Positions 22,607 to 31,660 of a stretch of DNA of 64,000 nt are shown piece by piece (the first letter of the stretch is position 1; each line of letters starts with the position of its first letter). A program made the position numbers and the translations under genes. The notes beneath the pieces are model-generated. The model ran no database searches, was not told the origin of the DNA, and saw nothing but the letters and a program-made list of their open reading frames with translations. The stretch is from Rhodococcus sp. (in: high G+C Gram-positive bacteria). Its GTDB lineage: Bacteria > Actinomycetota > Actinomycetes > Mycobacteriales > Mycobacteriaceae. Location: NCBI RefSeq assembly GCF_023264675.1, contig NZ_JAHFVG010000026.1:19155-83154 (forward strand), written 5' to 3'.

Positions 22607-23230
22607 GTGGCACGAGCCGCTGCACCACGTTCGACCCCACCACGATCTACCCCATCACGATCTACCCAGCTCAGATCTGCCGCCGACCGTCGCGACGTGG
22701 TTCCTGTCCTCGCAGGCGTCTTCGGCGATCACGGCTGGAACGGCACGTCTCTGTCGGTCATCACGAGGAAGACCGGGCTCGGCAAGGGCAGCCTCTATCA
22801 CTTCTTCCCGCGCGGAAAGACCGAGATGGCCGAGGCCGTTCTCGACGATGTCGACGCCTGGTTCCAGGTCAACGTGTTCGCACCGTTGCAGGCAGCTACC
22901 GATGCGCGCCTTCGTTCCCAGCAGATGTTCGCCCAGACCCTGAAGTATTTTCAGTCGGGTCGCGGTGTCTGCCTGTTCGGTGCGTTCTCCCTCGGCATGG
23001 AGCGCGCACTGTTCGGTTCGCGGGTGTCGAAGTACTTCAGCGATTGGATCGACGCTCTGACTCCCGTGCTGCGCCAGTTGGGGCACGGCGACGACTCACG
23101 CGGGTTGGCCGAGGAGATCGTGGCAGGCATCCAGGGCGCCCTCGTGCTGGCGCGGGCTTCCGAGGACGGGGTGAGCTTCGAGCGACTGCTCAGCAGGCTC
23201 GAGACTGCGGCGTTGGGCGTGAGCCGATGA
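22607..23230 (+). CDS. TetR-family regulator with repeat-containing N terminus
   Basis: A 207-residue TetR. The DNA-binding domain is at about 30-75 (VFGDHGWNGTSLSVITRKTGLGKGSLYHFFPRGKTEM) and the C-terminal ligand domain resembles the LmrA/YxaF group. The start is GTG 22607 with AGGAG 5 bases upstream. Residues 8-22 are three five-residue units RSTPP/RSTPS/RSTQL coded by 15-base repeats. Its stop overlaps the start of the UbiB-kinase gene (ATGA), so the two are coupled. Probable self-repressor through the palindrome at 22540. Confidence 0.87.
   Translation: MARAAAPRSTPPRSTPSRSTQLRSAADRRDVVPVLAGVFGDHGWNGTSLSVITRKTGLGKGSLYHFFPRGKTEMAEAVLDDVDAWFQVNVFAPLQAATDARLRSQQMFAQTLKYFQSGRGVCLFGAFSLGMERALFGSRVSKYFSDWIDALTPVLRQLGHGDDSRGLAEEIVAGIQGALVLARASEDGVSFERLLSRLETAALGVSR
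22628..22672 (+). repeat. Three 15-bp in-frame repeats in the TetR gene
   Basis: Units start at 22628, 22643 and 22658 and share the core CGATCTACCC, coding RSTPP, RSTPS and RSTQL. They lie upstream of the DNA-binding domain. Confidence 0.8.
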
Positions 23231-24564
23231 GTCACATACCACCGCCCCCACTGCGCAAGATCGGGATTCGCGAGCTGCTCAGACTCGTCGTCATCGGATT
23301 CGTGTTGGTGTTCTACCAGGTCGTTGCCATCGGCAAGTGGATTTTCAGCCCGCGACGAGGATGGGCGATCCACGCATCGGAGGGCGTCGTCGACGCGTTC
23401 TTCTCGCTCGGGCCGACATTCGTCAAGGTCGGGCAGTTGATGGGGTCCTCGCCCGGATTGTTCCCGAAAGTGCTTGCGGATACCTGTCTTCGATGTCTCG
23501 ACGAGGTGCCGTCGTTCCCCGGTTCGCAGGCACGCGCGATCATCGAAGCCGACCTCGGACGCTCCACCGACGAACTCTTCCAGCGATTCGACGACACTGC
23601 GCTGTCCTCGGCGTCGGTCGCCCAGGTACATCTCTGTGTGCTCGACGACGGCCGAGAGGCCGTGATGAAGGTGCAGCGCCGCGGCATCTACCACCGCATG
23701 AAGATCGATCTGCGTATCGCCTACGTCGGTGCTCGTGCACTCGAAAAGTTCATCGTGTTCTTCAAGACGGCCAATGCGTCGGCCATCATCGTCGATCTGC
23801 ATGCGGCGACGTTCGCCGAGCTGGACAGCGTCGTCGAAGCGCGTCGCCAGGCATCGTTTCGGGCGGCCATCTCCGCCTTCGGCGACAACGAGTTCGTCAC
23901 CGCACCCGAGATCATCGCCGAGTACTGCGGCAATCGGGTGATCTGCATGGAGCGCATGCACGGATCGCCCCTCGACCAGTGCACGCCGGGCGAGGAATCC
24001 GAGCTGATCGTGCGGCGCGCTGCCAAGGTATGGATGGAAGCGCTTGTGCTGCACGGCCTCTTCCACGGCGACGTGCATGCCGGAAACGTGTGGGTGCTCG
24101 ACGACGGCCGAGTCTCGTTCCTCGATTTCGGCGTGATGGGTGAACTCGACGAAGAATGGCGATCGCTGCTGCAGGACCTGTTCCACGCCACCGTGATCGA
24201 CGGCGATTTCACCCGGCTGGCCGGCAGCGTCAAGCGGCTCGGAATCGTATCCGACGATGTCGGGACGGACACCGAGGTCGGATTCATTCTCCAAGCGGTG
24301 TTTGCGCCCATGCTCTCGGATACGTTGGCGCACTTCAGTCTCACCGACTTCATCAAGGCGCTCGTCGGGATGGGCAAGCAGTACCGCACCTCCAGCCCCG
24401 AGGAACTCATTCTCGTCGGCAAACAGCTCGGTTATTTCGAGCGATACGCGATCGAATTGGCCCCGAACTGGGCGCTCGGGACCGATCCGTTCGTCTTCAA
24501 GAATGTGTTCCCCGCCGAAGTGGCCGCGCTGTCACAAGCTCGGGGGGTCGAGCTCCCCGACTAG
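23227..24564 (+). CDS. AarF/UbiB/ABC1-family atypical kinase
   Basis: A 445-residue protein-kinase-like ATPase. It carries the family KxGQ motif (PTFVKVGQLMGS), an Ala-rich nucleotide loop (LSSASVAQVH), the ATP-binding Lys in AVMKVQRRG, the catalytic loop FHGDVHAGNVWVLDDG and the metal DFG (FLDFGVMG). An N-terminal hydrophobic stretch (LLRLVVIGFVLVFYQVVAIG) suggests membrane association. Family members extract lipid intermediates for quinone synthesis; in actinobacteria the target is unknown. It overlaps the TetR gene by 4 bases and meets the convergent MDR gene with a 4-base overlap. Confidence 0.9.
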   Translation: MSHIPPPPLRKIGIRELLRLVVIGFVLVFYQVVAIGKWIFSPRRGWAIHASEGVVDAFFSLGPTFVKVGQLMGSSPGLFPKVLADTCLRCLDEVPSFPGSQARAIIEADLGRSTDELFQRFDDTALSSASVAQVHLCVLDDGREAVMKVQRRGIYHRMKIDLRIAYVGARALEKFIVFFKTANASAIIVDLHAATFAELDSVVEARRQASFRAAISAFGDNEFVTAPEIIAEYCGNRVICMERMHGSPLDQCTPGEESELIVRRAAKVWMEALVLHGLFHGDVHAGNVWVLDDGRVSFLDFGVMGELDEEWRSLLQDLFHATVIDGDFTRLAGSVKRLGIVSDDVGTDTEVGFILQAVFAPMLSDTLAHFSLTDFIKALVGMGKQYRTSSPEELILVGKQLGYFERYAIELAPNWALGTDPFVFKNVFPAEVAALSQARGVELPD

Positions 24565-25532
24565 AGCTCGAGCACCACCTTGCCTGCCGCCGTGCGGTTT
24601 TCGAGGGACGCGATGGCTTCGCCCGCCTTGTCGAACGCGAACACCGACGGCTCGGGAGCGGTGAGGGCACCGGAGGCGAACAACGGCTCCAGATCGGCCC
24701 ACTGGCTCTTCAGGTAACCCGGTCGCGTCATCCACCAGGCACCCCAGCCGACGCCGACCACATCGACGTTGTTGAGGAGCAGTCGATTGACCTTCACCGT
24801 CGGGATCTCCCCACCGGTGAAGCCGAGCACAAGGATTCGGCCCGACGGCGCCAGACTCCTGATGCTGTCGGTGAACCTGTCTCCGCCGACCGGGTCGACG
24901 ACGATGTCGACGCCTGTGCCGCCGGTGAGTTCCTTGACCGCGTCCTTCCATCCCTCCACCAGTACGACGTCGCTGGCACCCGCGGCGCGTGCGATGTCGG
25001 CTTTCGCCTCCGAACTCACCACCGCGATCACCCGTGCCGCACCGAGCGCCGGAGCCATGCGCAGCGCGGACGTCCCGATTCCTCCCGCAGCGCCGTGAAC
25101 GAGGACGGTCTCCCCCTGAGCCAGTCGGCCTCGTTCCTTCAGCGCGAAGTGAACGGTCAGGTCGTTGAACAGCAGGCCTGCGCCGGCCGTCAGCGAGACA
25201 GCCTCGGGCAGGGCGAAGACCGTGTCCGGGGAGACGACGGCCACTCCGGCCATGCCGTCGGAGAGTCCGGTGAGGGCGGCGACGCGGTCGCCTGCCGAGA
25301 AGCCGGATCCGGCTGGAGCCGAGCGCACGATGCCCGCGACCTCGCTGCCCGGCACGAACGGCAACTCCGGCTTGTACTGGTAGAGCCCCCGCGTCAGCAA
25401 CGCGTCCGGAAACGCAACGCCTGCCGCGTGGACGTCGATGACCACTGCGTCGTCGCGTCCCGCTGGTTCGTCGACGTCCACGACCTGCACCGAATCCGGG
25501 CCGTCGAGACTGCTGATGTGCACCGCACGCAT
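24561..25532 (-). CDS. NADPH:quinone oxidoreductase-like MDR
   Basis: A 323-residue zinc-free medium-chain reductase. The GroES-like domain has AAGVAFPDALLTRGLYQYKPELPFVPGSE and the Rossmann domain VHGAAGGIGTSALRM, the signature of the QorA/zeta-crystallin group. It reduces quinones or enones with NADPH. The ATG at 25532 follows AGAGGA by 6 bases; an ATG 15 bases upstream, behind GAGGAAG, is a second option. Its end overlaps the convergent UbiB-like gene by 4 bases. Confidence 0.88.
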   Translation of the reverse strand: MRAVHISSLDGPDSVQVVDVDEPAGRDDAVVIDVHAAGVAFPDALLTRGLYQYKPELPFVPGSEVAGIVRSAPAGSGFSAGDRVAALTGLSDGMAGVAVVSPDTVFALPEAVSLTAGAGLLFNDLTVHFALKERGRLAQGETVLVHGAAGGIGTSALRMAPALGAARVIAVVSSEAKADIARAAGASDVVLVEGWKDAVKELTGGTGVDIVVDPVGGDRFTDSIRSLAPSGRILVLGFTGGEIPTVKVNRLLLNNVDVVGVGWGAWWMTRPGYLKSQWADLEPLFASGALTAPEPSVFAFDKAGEAIASLENRTAAGKVVLEL

Positions 25533-25643
25533 GAACTGTCCTCTCATCGAGTCGACTTCCTCGCTAGTCACGGTACAACCGGACATTGCAGGAGTTACGC
25601 GGGCTCCACCAGGACCGATATCGGGCTGTGATCAAATCGAGTG

Positions 25644-26324
25644 ATGAGCACCCCTCTCACCACCATCGCCCCCACCGGAACTCCTCGCGGCGGAATCGTC
25701 GTCGTTCAGGAAGCCTTCGGCGTCACCGACCACATCGTCGACGTCTGCCGGCGCTTCGCCGACGCCGGTTGGGTTGCCACGGCCCCGCATCTGTTCCACC
25801 GCCAGGACAAGCAGATCCACGACTACACCGACATGGACTCGGCGATGGCCTCGATCGGCGCTCTGGTCGCGTCCGAGATCGACAGCGACGTCGATGCGGG
25901 CTTCAGCGAACTCGCCGAGCGTGGATTCGAGCCGACGCAGTCCGCGATCGTCGGATTCTGCATGGGCGGCTCGGTCGCGTTCCAGACAGCGGTACGACGC
26001 CAGGTAGGGGCCGCAGCAACGTTCTACGGCGGCGGTATCACCGCGGGCCGCTTCGGATATCCGGCGATGCTGCCCGTGGCCGACGCCCTGCAGACGCCGT
26101 GGCACGGATTCTTCGGGGACCTGGACAAGGGCATCCCCACCGAGGAGGTCGAGCAATTGCGCACCGCGGCAGCGACATCGCCGGTATCGACCGAGATCAC
26201 CCGCTACGCCGAGGGCGAGCACGGATTCAACTGCAACGACCGTCCGGCCGTCTACAACGCCGACGCCGCTGCCGATGCATGGGCAAAGACACTCGAGTGG
26301 TTCGACACTCATGTCGCACGGTGA
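25644..26324 (+). CDS. Dienelactone hydrolase family protein
   Basis: A 226-residue alpha/beta hydrolase with a Cys nucleophile in VGFCMGGSVAF, the conserved Glu in VQEAFGV and a C-terminal GEHGF with the catalytic His. These are the DLH triad residues. DLH enzymes open cyclic enol-lactones in chlorocatechol and related pathways, but many homologues have other ester or carbonate substrates. It overlaps the next gene by 14 bases, so the two form one operon. Confidence 0.87.
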   Translation: MSTPLTTIAPTGTPRGGIVVVQEAFGVTDHIVDVCRRFADAGWVATAPHLFHRQDKQIHDYTDMDSAMASIGALVASEIDSDVDAGFSELAERGFEPTQSAIVGFCMGGSVAFQTAVRRQVGAAATFYGGGITAGRFGYPAMLPVADALQTPWHGFFGDLDKGIPTEEVEQLRTAAATSPVSTEITRYAEGEHGFNCNDRPAVYNADAAADAWAKTLEWFDTHVAR

Positions 26325-27231
26325 CGTGAGCACCGAGGAACAGGACGCCGACTCTTCGCGCGAGATACGTGAAGTGTGGGCGTTCTGGGAGGAACTGGAG
26401 CTGCCCGGGATCTTCGATGTCCACACCCACTTCATGCCGAAGAACGTCATGGACAAGGTATGGGCCTACTTCGACTCGGTAGGGCCACTCACCGGCAAGC
26501 AGTGGCCGATCCAGTACCGTCACGACGAGGACGTGAGGTTGGATACCTTGCGGGAGTTCGGCGTTCGCGGCTTCACCTCGATGATCTATCCCCATAAACC
26601 GAACATGGCGGCGTGGCTCAATTCGTGGGGTACGCAGTTCGCGCAGCGAACCCCCGGTTGCGTTCACACCGCGACGTTCTACCCCGAGGAGTCCGCCGCC
26701 GAGTACGTTCACGACGTGATTTCCGGTGGCGCGCGAATCTTCAAGTCGCACATCCAGGTCGGCAGCTACTCTCCGAACGATCCGCTGCTGGATCCGGTGT
26801 GGGGCGCGATCGAGGACGCGTCGATTCCCGTCGTCATCCACTGCGGATCAGGGCCGACTCCAGGCGCGCACACCGGACCGGCACCGATCGCGGAGTTGCT
26901 CGCCCGGTTCCCGCGTCTGCCGTTGATCATCGCGCACATGGGAATGCCGGAATACAGCGACTTCCTCGACCTTGCCGACACGTTCGACGAGGTTCGACTC
27001 GACACGACGATGGCATTCACCGACTTCTCGGAAGCCACGTGGCCGTTTCCCGACGCGGATCGACCGCGACTACGAGATCTACAGGGGCGCATACTGTTCG
27101 GTAGCGATTTCCCGAACATCCCGTACACGTACCTCGATGCACTGACCGCTGTTCGACGGCTCGATCTGGGCGACGACTGGGTGCGTGACGTGTGCTACCG
27201 CAACGGCGCCGCCCTGTTCGACCTGCCCTGA
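26311..27231 (+). CDS. Amidohydrolase-family protein (TIM-barrel metal hydrolase)
   Basis: A 306-residue amidohydrolase-2 protein. Metal-binding stations are DVHTHFM (strand 1), FKSHIQVG, VVIHCGSG, LIIAHMGM and LFGSDFPN (strand-8 Asp). This is the ACMS decarboxylase/gamma-resorcylate decarboxylase branch, which breaks C-C or C-N/C-O bonds with one metal ion. It overlaps the dienelactone hydrolase by 14 bases and both probably act in one degradative route whose substrate cannot be read here. Confidence 0.87.
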   Translation: MSHGDVSTEEQDADSSREIREVWAFWEELELPGIFDVHTHFMPKNVMDKVWAYFDSVGPLTGKQWPIQYRHDEDVRLDTLREFGVRGFTSMIYPHKPNMAAWLNSWGTQFAQRTPGCVHTATFYPEESAAEYVHDVISGGARIFKSHIQVGSYSPNDPLLDPVWGAIEDASIPVVIHCGSGPTPGAHTGPAPIAELLARFPRLPLIIAHMGMPEYSDFLDLADTFDEVRLDTTMAFTDFSEATWPFPDADRPRLRDLQGRILFGSDFPNIPYTYLDALTAVRRLDLGDDWVRDVCYRNGAALFDLP

Positions 27232-27238
27232 ACTCGGT

Positions 27239-28096
27239 TCAGTCACCCTTGAACGCGCGCACCTGCTCGACGACGGCGCCGCCCTGATGGAAACCTGCTT
27301 CCGCCGCCGCGGCACGGACGCGGGGATCCGTCGGGTCAGGTCCGATCGCGGCCAGGCTGCGTTCGTCCGGGCGTAGGACCTCCACCGAGGCGCCGCGCGA
27401 GGTCAGGTACGCGCGTTCGCGATCGAGGGGGTTCTCCACGGCATCGAACACCCCGACCTGCAGTACCAGGACGTGCGCGAAACCGACTGCCAGGTCGGCA
27501 TTTTCGCTCGACCTGACGCCGCCGTCGATGTAACGATGCACGCCGATCGTCACCGGCGGCCACATGCCTGGAATTGCGCAACTTGCGGCCACCGCGTCGA
27601 CCAGGCGTACGCCCGAATCTCGGTTGAGCACACGGTGCCGTCCCGATTCGGCGTCGACCGCCACGATGCCGAGGTCTCGTTCCGGCCATTCGTGAGTGGG
27701 CAATCGGTGCCCGATGACCGCCCGTCGCTCGGCCTCGGGTGGCGTCGTCGCAGCCAGGGCTGCCTGACCGACGTACCGCGCGAACTTCTGCCGATCTCCG
27801 GCGGCGCGCTCGGTGGCGCGGGCAAGCACGTCGTTCAATTCCTCGATGGAGACCTCGGGGCGCGGTTCGTCGATCTGGCGCTCCGGATCGATCTGCCGAG
27901 AGTACAACTCGCTCAACGTGATACCGCTGGTCACCTGAGCCGCGACGGTCGCACCCGCCGAGGTTCCGAGCACCGTGTCGGACCAACTCGATGCGGTCAC
28001 ATCGACCCCTGCGTCGCCGAGGCCGTGCAGCAATCCGGTCTGCCAGGCAATGCCTGCTACTCCGCCACCGCCGAGAACCAACGCCGTCCGCGCCAT
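27239..28096 (-). CDS. Patatin-like phospholipase
   Basis: A 285-residue patatin with the oxyanion motif GGGGVAGIAWQTGLL, nucleophile Ser in GTSAG and the catalytic Asp in IDGGVRSSENADL. It is expected to release fatty acid from lipids near the membrane. The ATG 28096 follows a GAGGAGG; an ATG 18 bases upstream is less well placed. It lies directly downstream of a monoacylglycerol-lipase-like gene on the same strand (38 bases), so both may be lipid-degrading enzymes of one operon. Confidence 0.88.
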   Translation of the reverse strand: MARTALVLGGGGVAGIAWQTGLLHGLGDAGVDVTASSWSDTVLGTSAGATVAAQVTSGITLSELYSRQIDPERQIDEPRPEVSIEELNDVLARATERAAGDRQKFARYVGQAALAATTPPEAERRAVIGHRLPTHEWPERDLGIVAVDAESGRHRVLNRDSGVRLVDAVAASCAIPGMWPPVTIGVHRYIDGGVRSSENADLAVGFAHVLVLQVGVFDAVENPLDRERAYLTSRGASVEVLRPDERSLAAIGPDPTDPRVRAAAAEAGFHQGGAVVEQVRAFKGD

Positions 28097-28134
28097 GTGA
28101 ACCCCTCCTCGCATCGTCTACCCCGGGTGAGAAA

Positions 28135-28980
28135 CTACCCGCTCTCGCGCACCCGCGGCGACAACCATCGGATGAGGTCGTCCAGTACCCGCTCGTTCTC
28201 GGGTTCGTTGAACACCTCGTGATAGAGCCCGTCGTACACCTCGATGGTGAGATCGGTCGAGCCTGCTCTCTCGGCGATCATCCGGCTTCCCGCGACGTCG
28301 GCGAGCTTGTCGTCGCTTCCGTGTTGCAGCAGAACCGGCAGAGTCAGGGACGGCAACCGCGCCGGAAAGCTCTCCATGGCTCCGACGAATCGGCTGGCCA
28401 GGCCGGCCGGGACCTTGCCATGGTGAACCAGCGGATCGTTCTCGTAGGCGGCGACGACGGCCGGGTCGCGGGACACATCGGCCGAATCCAGCGACTGGAC
28501 CGGGACTCCCGGCGCGACTTTTCCGAGGATCTTGCCGACAGGGATCAGAATCTTGGGGGTGCTGTCGCCGAGCACGACGGCCGGCCCGGACAGCATCAGG
28601 GCATCGAGTTCCTGCTGGTGCTCGAGCGCATACGACAATGCGATCGCTCCACCCATACTGTGACCGAGCAGAAAGTTCTTCACATCCGGTTGCGCCGCTC
28701 GGGCAATCCGAAAGAGTTCGTGGAGGTCGTCGGTGAAGTCCTCCCACCGCTTCAGCTCCAACCGTTTGCCACCGGAGCGGCCGTGACCGCGATGATCGAG
28801 CGCGTATATCGTCAATCCGAGTTCGCCGAGGCGCGCGATCACGTGGTCGTACCGACGAGCGTGTTCGCCGAGGCCGTGCGAGAGAACGAGGAGGCCGGTG
28901 CTCGCAGTGTCGGGTGTCCACACGTCGTACACGATCCGAGTTCCTCGGACCCCGGTGAAGGTGGATTCGGTTCGTTGCAC
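28135..28980 (-). CDS. Monoacylglycerol lipase-type alpha/beta-hydrolase
   Basis: A 281-residue serine hydrolase of the lysophospholipase/MGLL family: SHGLGEHARRYDHV (oxyanion region), DHRGHGRSGG, nucleophile Ser in LGHSMGGAIAL, Asp in HGSDDKLAD and His in GLYHEVFNEPE. It cleaves monoacylglycerols or lysophospholipids. The start is GTG 28980 with GAGGAG 7 bases upstream. It is divergent from alkB, with 159 bases between the starts, and upstream of the patatin gene. Confidence 0.9.
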   Translation of the reverse strand: MQRTESTFTGVRGTRIVYDVWTPDTASTGLLVLSHGLGEHARRYDHVIARLGELGLTIYALDHRGHGRSGGKRLELKRWEDFTDDLHELFRIARAAQPDVKNFLLGHSMGGAIALSYALEHQQELDALMLSGPAVVLGDSTPKILIPVGKILGKVAPGVPVQSLDSADVSRDPAVVAAYENDPLVHHGKVPAGLASRFVGAMESFPARLPSLTLPVLLQHGSDDKLADVAGSRMIAERAGSTDLTIEVYDGLYHEVFNEPENERVLDDLIRWLSPRVRESG

Positions 28981-29068
28981 GGGTGCTGCTCCTCACGTCG
29001 GGGCGATCGGTCCCATCCGATCATGGAGCAGGGCCGAACCACACGGGATCGGGTAAAAAGTTTGCTGC

Positions 29069-29085
29069 ATGGTAGCTGATACCAT
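29069..29085. promoter_or_regulatory. Inverted repeat in the alkB promoter region
   Basis: ATGGTA-GCTGA-TACCAT, perfect 6-base arms, 55 bases upstream of the alkB start, with AT-rich TAGTTCTAGTAAGAAG following. A likely operator, but no regulator gene is adjacent. Confidence 0.5.
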
Positions 29086-29139
29086 TAGTTCTAGTAAGAA
29101 GTTGTGCGTCGAACGGCCGAAAGGGGGTACTGAACCCTT

Positions 29140-30258
29140 ATGACCGCGCCGGAAGAAACGAGCGGGGCGCCCGCGTGGCGTGATCCGAAACGATATCTGT
29201 GGCCCCTCGGACTCGTCATCCCCCTCAGCCCGTTCATGGCGTGGGGTCTGGTGTCCTGGCTGGGACCCGGTGCATTCTGGCTGCTCGGCTTGATGATCAT
29301 GGGTGTCGTCATCCCGCTGATCGACGCGTTCGCCGGAGTCGATCGAAGCAATCCGCCGCTCGAAGCCGCGGAAGCGCTCGAGAACGACAAGTACTACCGC
29401 TGGTGCCTCTATCTGCTGATCCCGTTGCAGTACGCCGGGCTGGTCGCGGCGTGCTACCTCTGGACCTACGGCCCACTCGGCCTCCCGGAGCGCGTCGGTC
29501 TGGCCATCACCATCGGCATCGTCGGCGGAGTCGGCATCAACGCTGCCCACGAACTCGGGCACAAGCGTGAGAACGTCGAGCGGTGGATGTCCAAGGTCAC
29601 CCTCGCGCAGTCCTTCTACGGCCACTTCTACGTCGAACACAACCACGGTCACCACGTCCGAGTGGCCACGCCCGACGATCCGGCGTCGGCGAAGTACGGC
29701 GAGAGCTTCTGGCGGTTCCTTCCCCGCAGCATGATCGGCGGGATCGTGTCCGCCTGGGATCTCGAGCAGCGGCGACTACACCGCGTCGGCTCCACGAAGT
29801 GGACAGCCCACAATCATCTGTTCAACGCGGCAGCGATATCGATCGTGCTGTTCGCGGTGCTCATCGCCGTGTTCGGGTGGCAGATCACCCCGTACCTGGT
29901 GTTGCAGGCAGTGATCGCGGTGATTCTCTTCGAGGCGGCCAACTACCTCGAGCATTACGGACTGCTGCGTCAGAAACGGCCGAGCGGTCGTTACGAGCGG
30001 TGCAATCACACCCACAGCTGGAACAGCGACCACCTGTGGAGCAACCTGTTCCTCTACCACCTACAGCGGCACAGCGATCATCACGCGAATCCGGTGCGCC
30101 GATACCAGTCCCTGCGCACCGTCGACGAGTCCCCGCAGTTGCCTGCCGGGTATGCCGTGATGATCTTCTGCGCGCTCGTCCCACCCCTGTGGCGCAAGGT
30201 GATGGATCAGCGGTTGATCGACTACTACGACGGAGACATGTCCCGCGTCAACGCGTGA
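29140..30258 (+). CDS. alkB: Alkane 1-monooxygenase (AlkB)
   Basis: A 372-residue membrane di-iron hydroxylase. All diagnostic His motifs are present: HELGHKR (137-143), EHNHGHH (166-172), LQRHSDHH with H311, H314 and H315, and NYLEHYG (268-274). Six membrane helices flank them. It oxidises the terminal carbon of medium-chain alkanes using electrons from rubredoxin. The start ATG follows AGGGGG. No rubredoxin or rubredoxin reductase gene lies next to it, unlike the classical rhodococcal alkB-rubA-rubB operon, so electrons must come from elsewhere. The neighbour upstream is a lipase in the opposite direction. Confidence 0.95.
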   Translation: MTAPEETSGAPAWRDPKRYLWPLGLVIPLSPFMAWGLVSWLGPGAFWLLGLMIMGVVIPLIDAFAGVDRSNPPLEAAEALENDKYYRWCLYLLIPLQYAGLVAACYLWTYGPLGLPERVGLAITIGIVGGVGINAAHELGHKRENVERWMSKVTLAQSFYGHFYVEHNHGHHVRVATPDDPASAKYGESFWRFLPRSMIGGIVSAWDLEQRRLHRVGSTKWTAHNHLFNAAAISIVLFAVLIAVFGWQITPYLVLQAVIAVILFEAANYLEHYGLLRQKRPSGRYERCNHTHSWNSDHLWSNLFLYHLQRHSDHHANPVRRYQSLRTVDESPQLPAGYAVMIFCALVPPLWRKVMDQRLIDYYDGDMSRVNA

Positions 30259-30315
30259 TGCGGCTGCGCCGCCGGTGTGTGCGTAGTAGGTCCCCCGACC
30301 GACTTTGCGCACACG

Positions 30316-30330
30316 GGGCGCGGAGCGCCC
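30316..30330. other. Short hairpin between convergent alkB and ATPase genes
   Basis: GGGCGC-GGA-GCGCCC, a perfect 6-base stem, preceded by GTGTGCG and CGCACAC arms about 25 bases apart in the same 70-base gap. It may act as a shared terminator, although no T-run follows. Confidence 0.35.
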
Positions 30331-31520
30331 TAATCGTCCGTTTGAGCCCGCAGATACCGCCCGAAGTGGGGGACCGTGAACGCGATGGTCCCGCGCTCGG
30401 CCGAGTAGATGAGCCCCTTCTTGATCAGACCGTCGCGCGCGGGCGAGAGGGAAGCAGGCTTGCGGCCCAGCTCGGTCGCCACCGACGATGTGGGCACCGA
30501 CGCGTCGTCGCTGGACAGATCGGCCATGGCCCGCATGTATTCACGCTCGGCCGGCGTCGCACGCTCGTAGCGTGAGCCGAAGAACCCCACCGCCAACTCT
30601 TCCTCCGCGGTGGGCATCGCGACCCGCACGTCCTCGGCCGTGATCGGCGATTCGGCGGCCAGGTCCCACGTCGCTTTGCCGTACGCCTGCACGAAATACG
30701 GGTAACCGTCGGCCGACTCGTACAAGGCATCGAGCGCCTCGGTGGTGTACTCGACGTCCTCACGATCCGCCGGGGCGATCAGCGCGAGGTCGGCAGCGGT
30801 GCGCTCGAGCCGACCGATCCGGTGATAGCTGAACAACCTCTCGGAATAGCTCTTCGACGCCGACAGCACCGCAGGCAGATGCGGCAACCCTGCCCCGACG
30901 ATGATCAACGGCGCCGCGTCCTGGCTGAGCTCGTGGCACGCCGCGCACAACGCCGAGATGTCCGCCGGCCCGAGATCCTGCATCTCGTCGATGAAGATCG
31001 CGATCCCGACGCCCACGTCTGCCGCAAGAGACGACGCGTCGAGCAGCAGTTCGACGAGGTCGATCTCGATGTCTCCCGAGTCGGCTCGACCGGTCTTGGC
31101 GGGCACGTCGATGCCCGGCTGCCACCGCTCACGCATGCCCTTGTCCGCCGACGCTCGCAGCGCGAACGCCTTGAGGACTCCGAGAAACTCGTCCACTCGC
31201 TCGGGATCGCGGTGTGAGGCCGCAATGCCGCGGACCGCCATGTGCAGCGCCGACGACAGCGGCCGTCGCAGCTCCTGATCCGGCCGCGCCTCGATCTTTC
31301 CGGTTCCCCAGCCCCGTGCGACCGCGGCAGATCGCAGGTGATTGAGCAGCACCGTCTTCCCGACGCCTCGCAGCCCCGTGAGTACGACGCTTCGTTCCGG
31401 GCGACCCCGGGTGATGCGTTCCAGTACGACGTCGAAGGCATCGAGCTGCTTCGATCGGCCGGCGAGCTCGGGTGGGCGCTGACCTGCGCCGGGAGCGTAG
31501 GGGTTACGCACGGGGTCCAT
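30330..31520 (-). CDS. AAA+ ATPase (ORC/Cdc6-like, archaeal-ATPase type)
   Basis: A 396-residue protein with Walker A GLRGVGKT at 49-56, Walker B IAIFIDEMQDL, a sensor region IIVGAGLPHLPAVL, and a C-terminal winged helix (VATELGRKPASLSPARDGLIKKGLI). This is the prokaryotic orphan ATPase family related to Cdc6/STAND. Actinobacterial members often stand alone and their role is unknown; DNA binding through the winged helix is likely. It converges on alkB and has no partner gene. Confidence 0.87.
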   Translation of the reverse strand: MDPVRNPYAPGAGQRPPELAGRSKQLDAFDVVLERITRGRPERSVVLTGLRGVGKTVLLNHLRSAAVARGWGTGKIEARPDQELRRPLSSALHMAVRGIAASHRDPERVDEFLGVLKAFALRASADKGMRERWQPGIDVPAKTGRADSGDIEIDLVELLLDASSLAADVGVGIAIFIDEMQDLGPADISALCAACHELSQDAAPLIIVGAGLPHLPAVLSASKSYSERLFSYHRIGRLERTAADLALIAPADREDVEYTTEALDALYESADGYPYFVQAYGKATWDLAAESPITAEDVRVAMPTAEEELAVGFFGSRYERATPAEREYMRAMADLSSDDASVPTSSVATELGRKPASLSPARDGLIKKGLIYSAERGTIAFTVPHFGRYLRAQTDD

Positions 31521-31660
31521 GGGGCCAAAGTAACAACTGCGATAGCCGATTATGCGGACATCTAGGCCGTGTCCTAGAGAGCCTTATGAAGAGTTATGGA
31601 CTCTCTGCGTCGATCTACCGCTCTGTAGCCTCGATGCTAGATACCGATAGACGACCCGAT

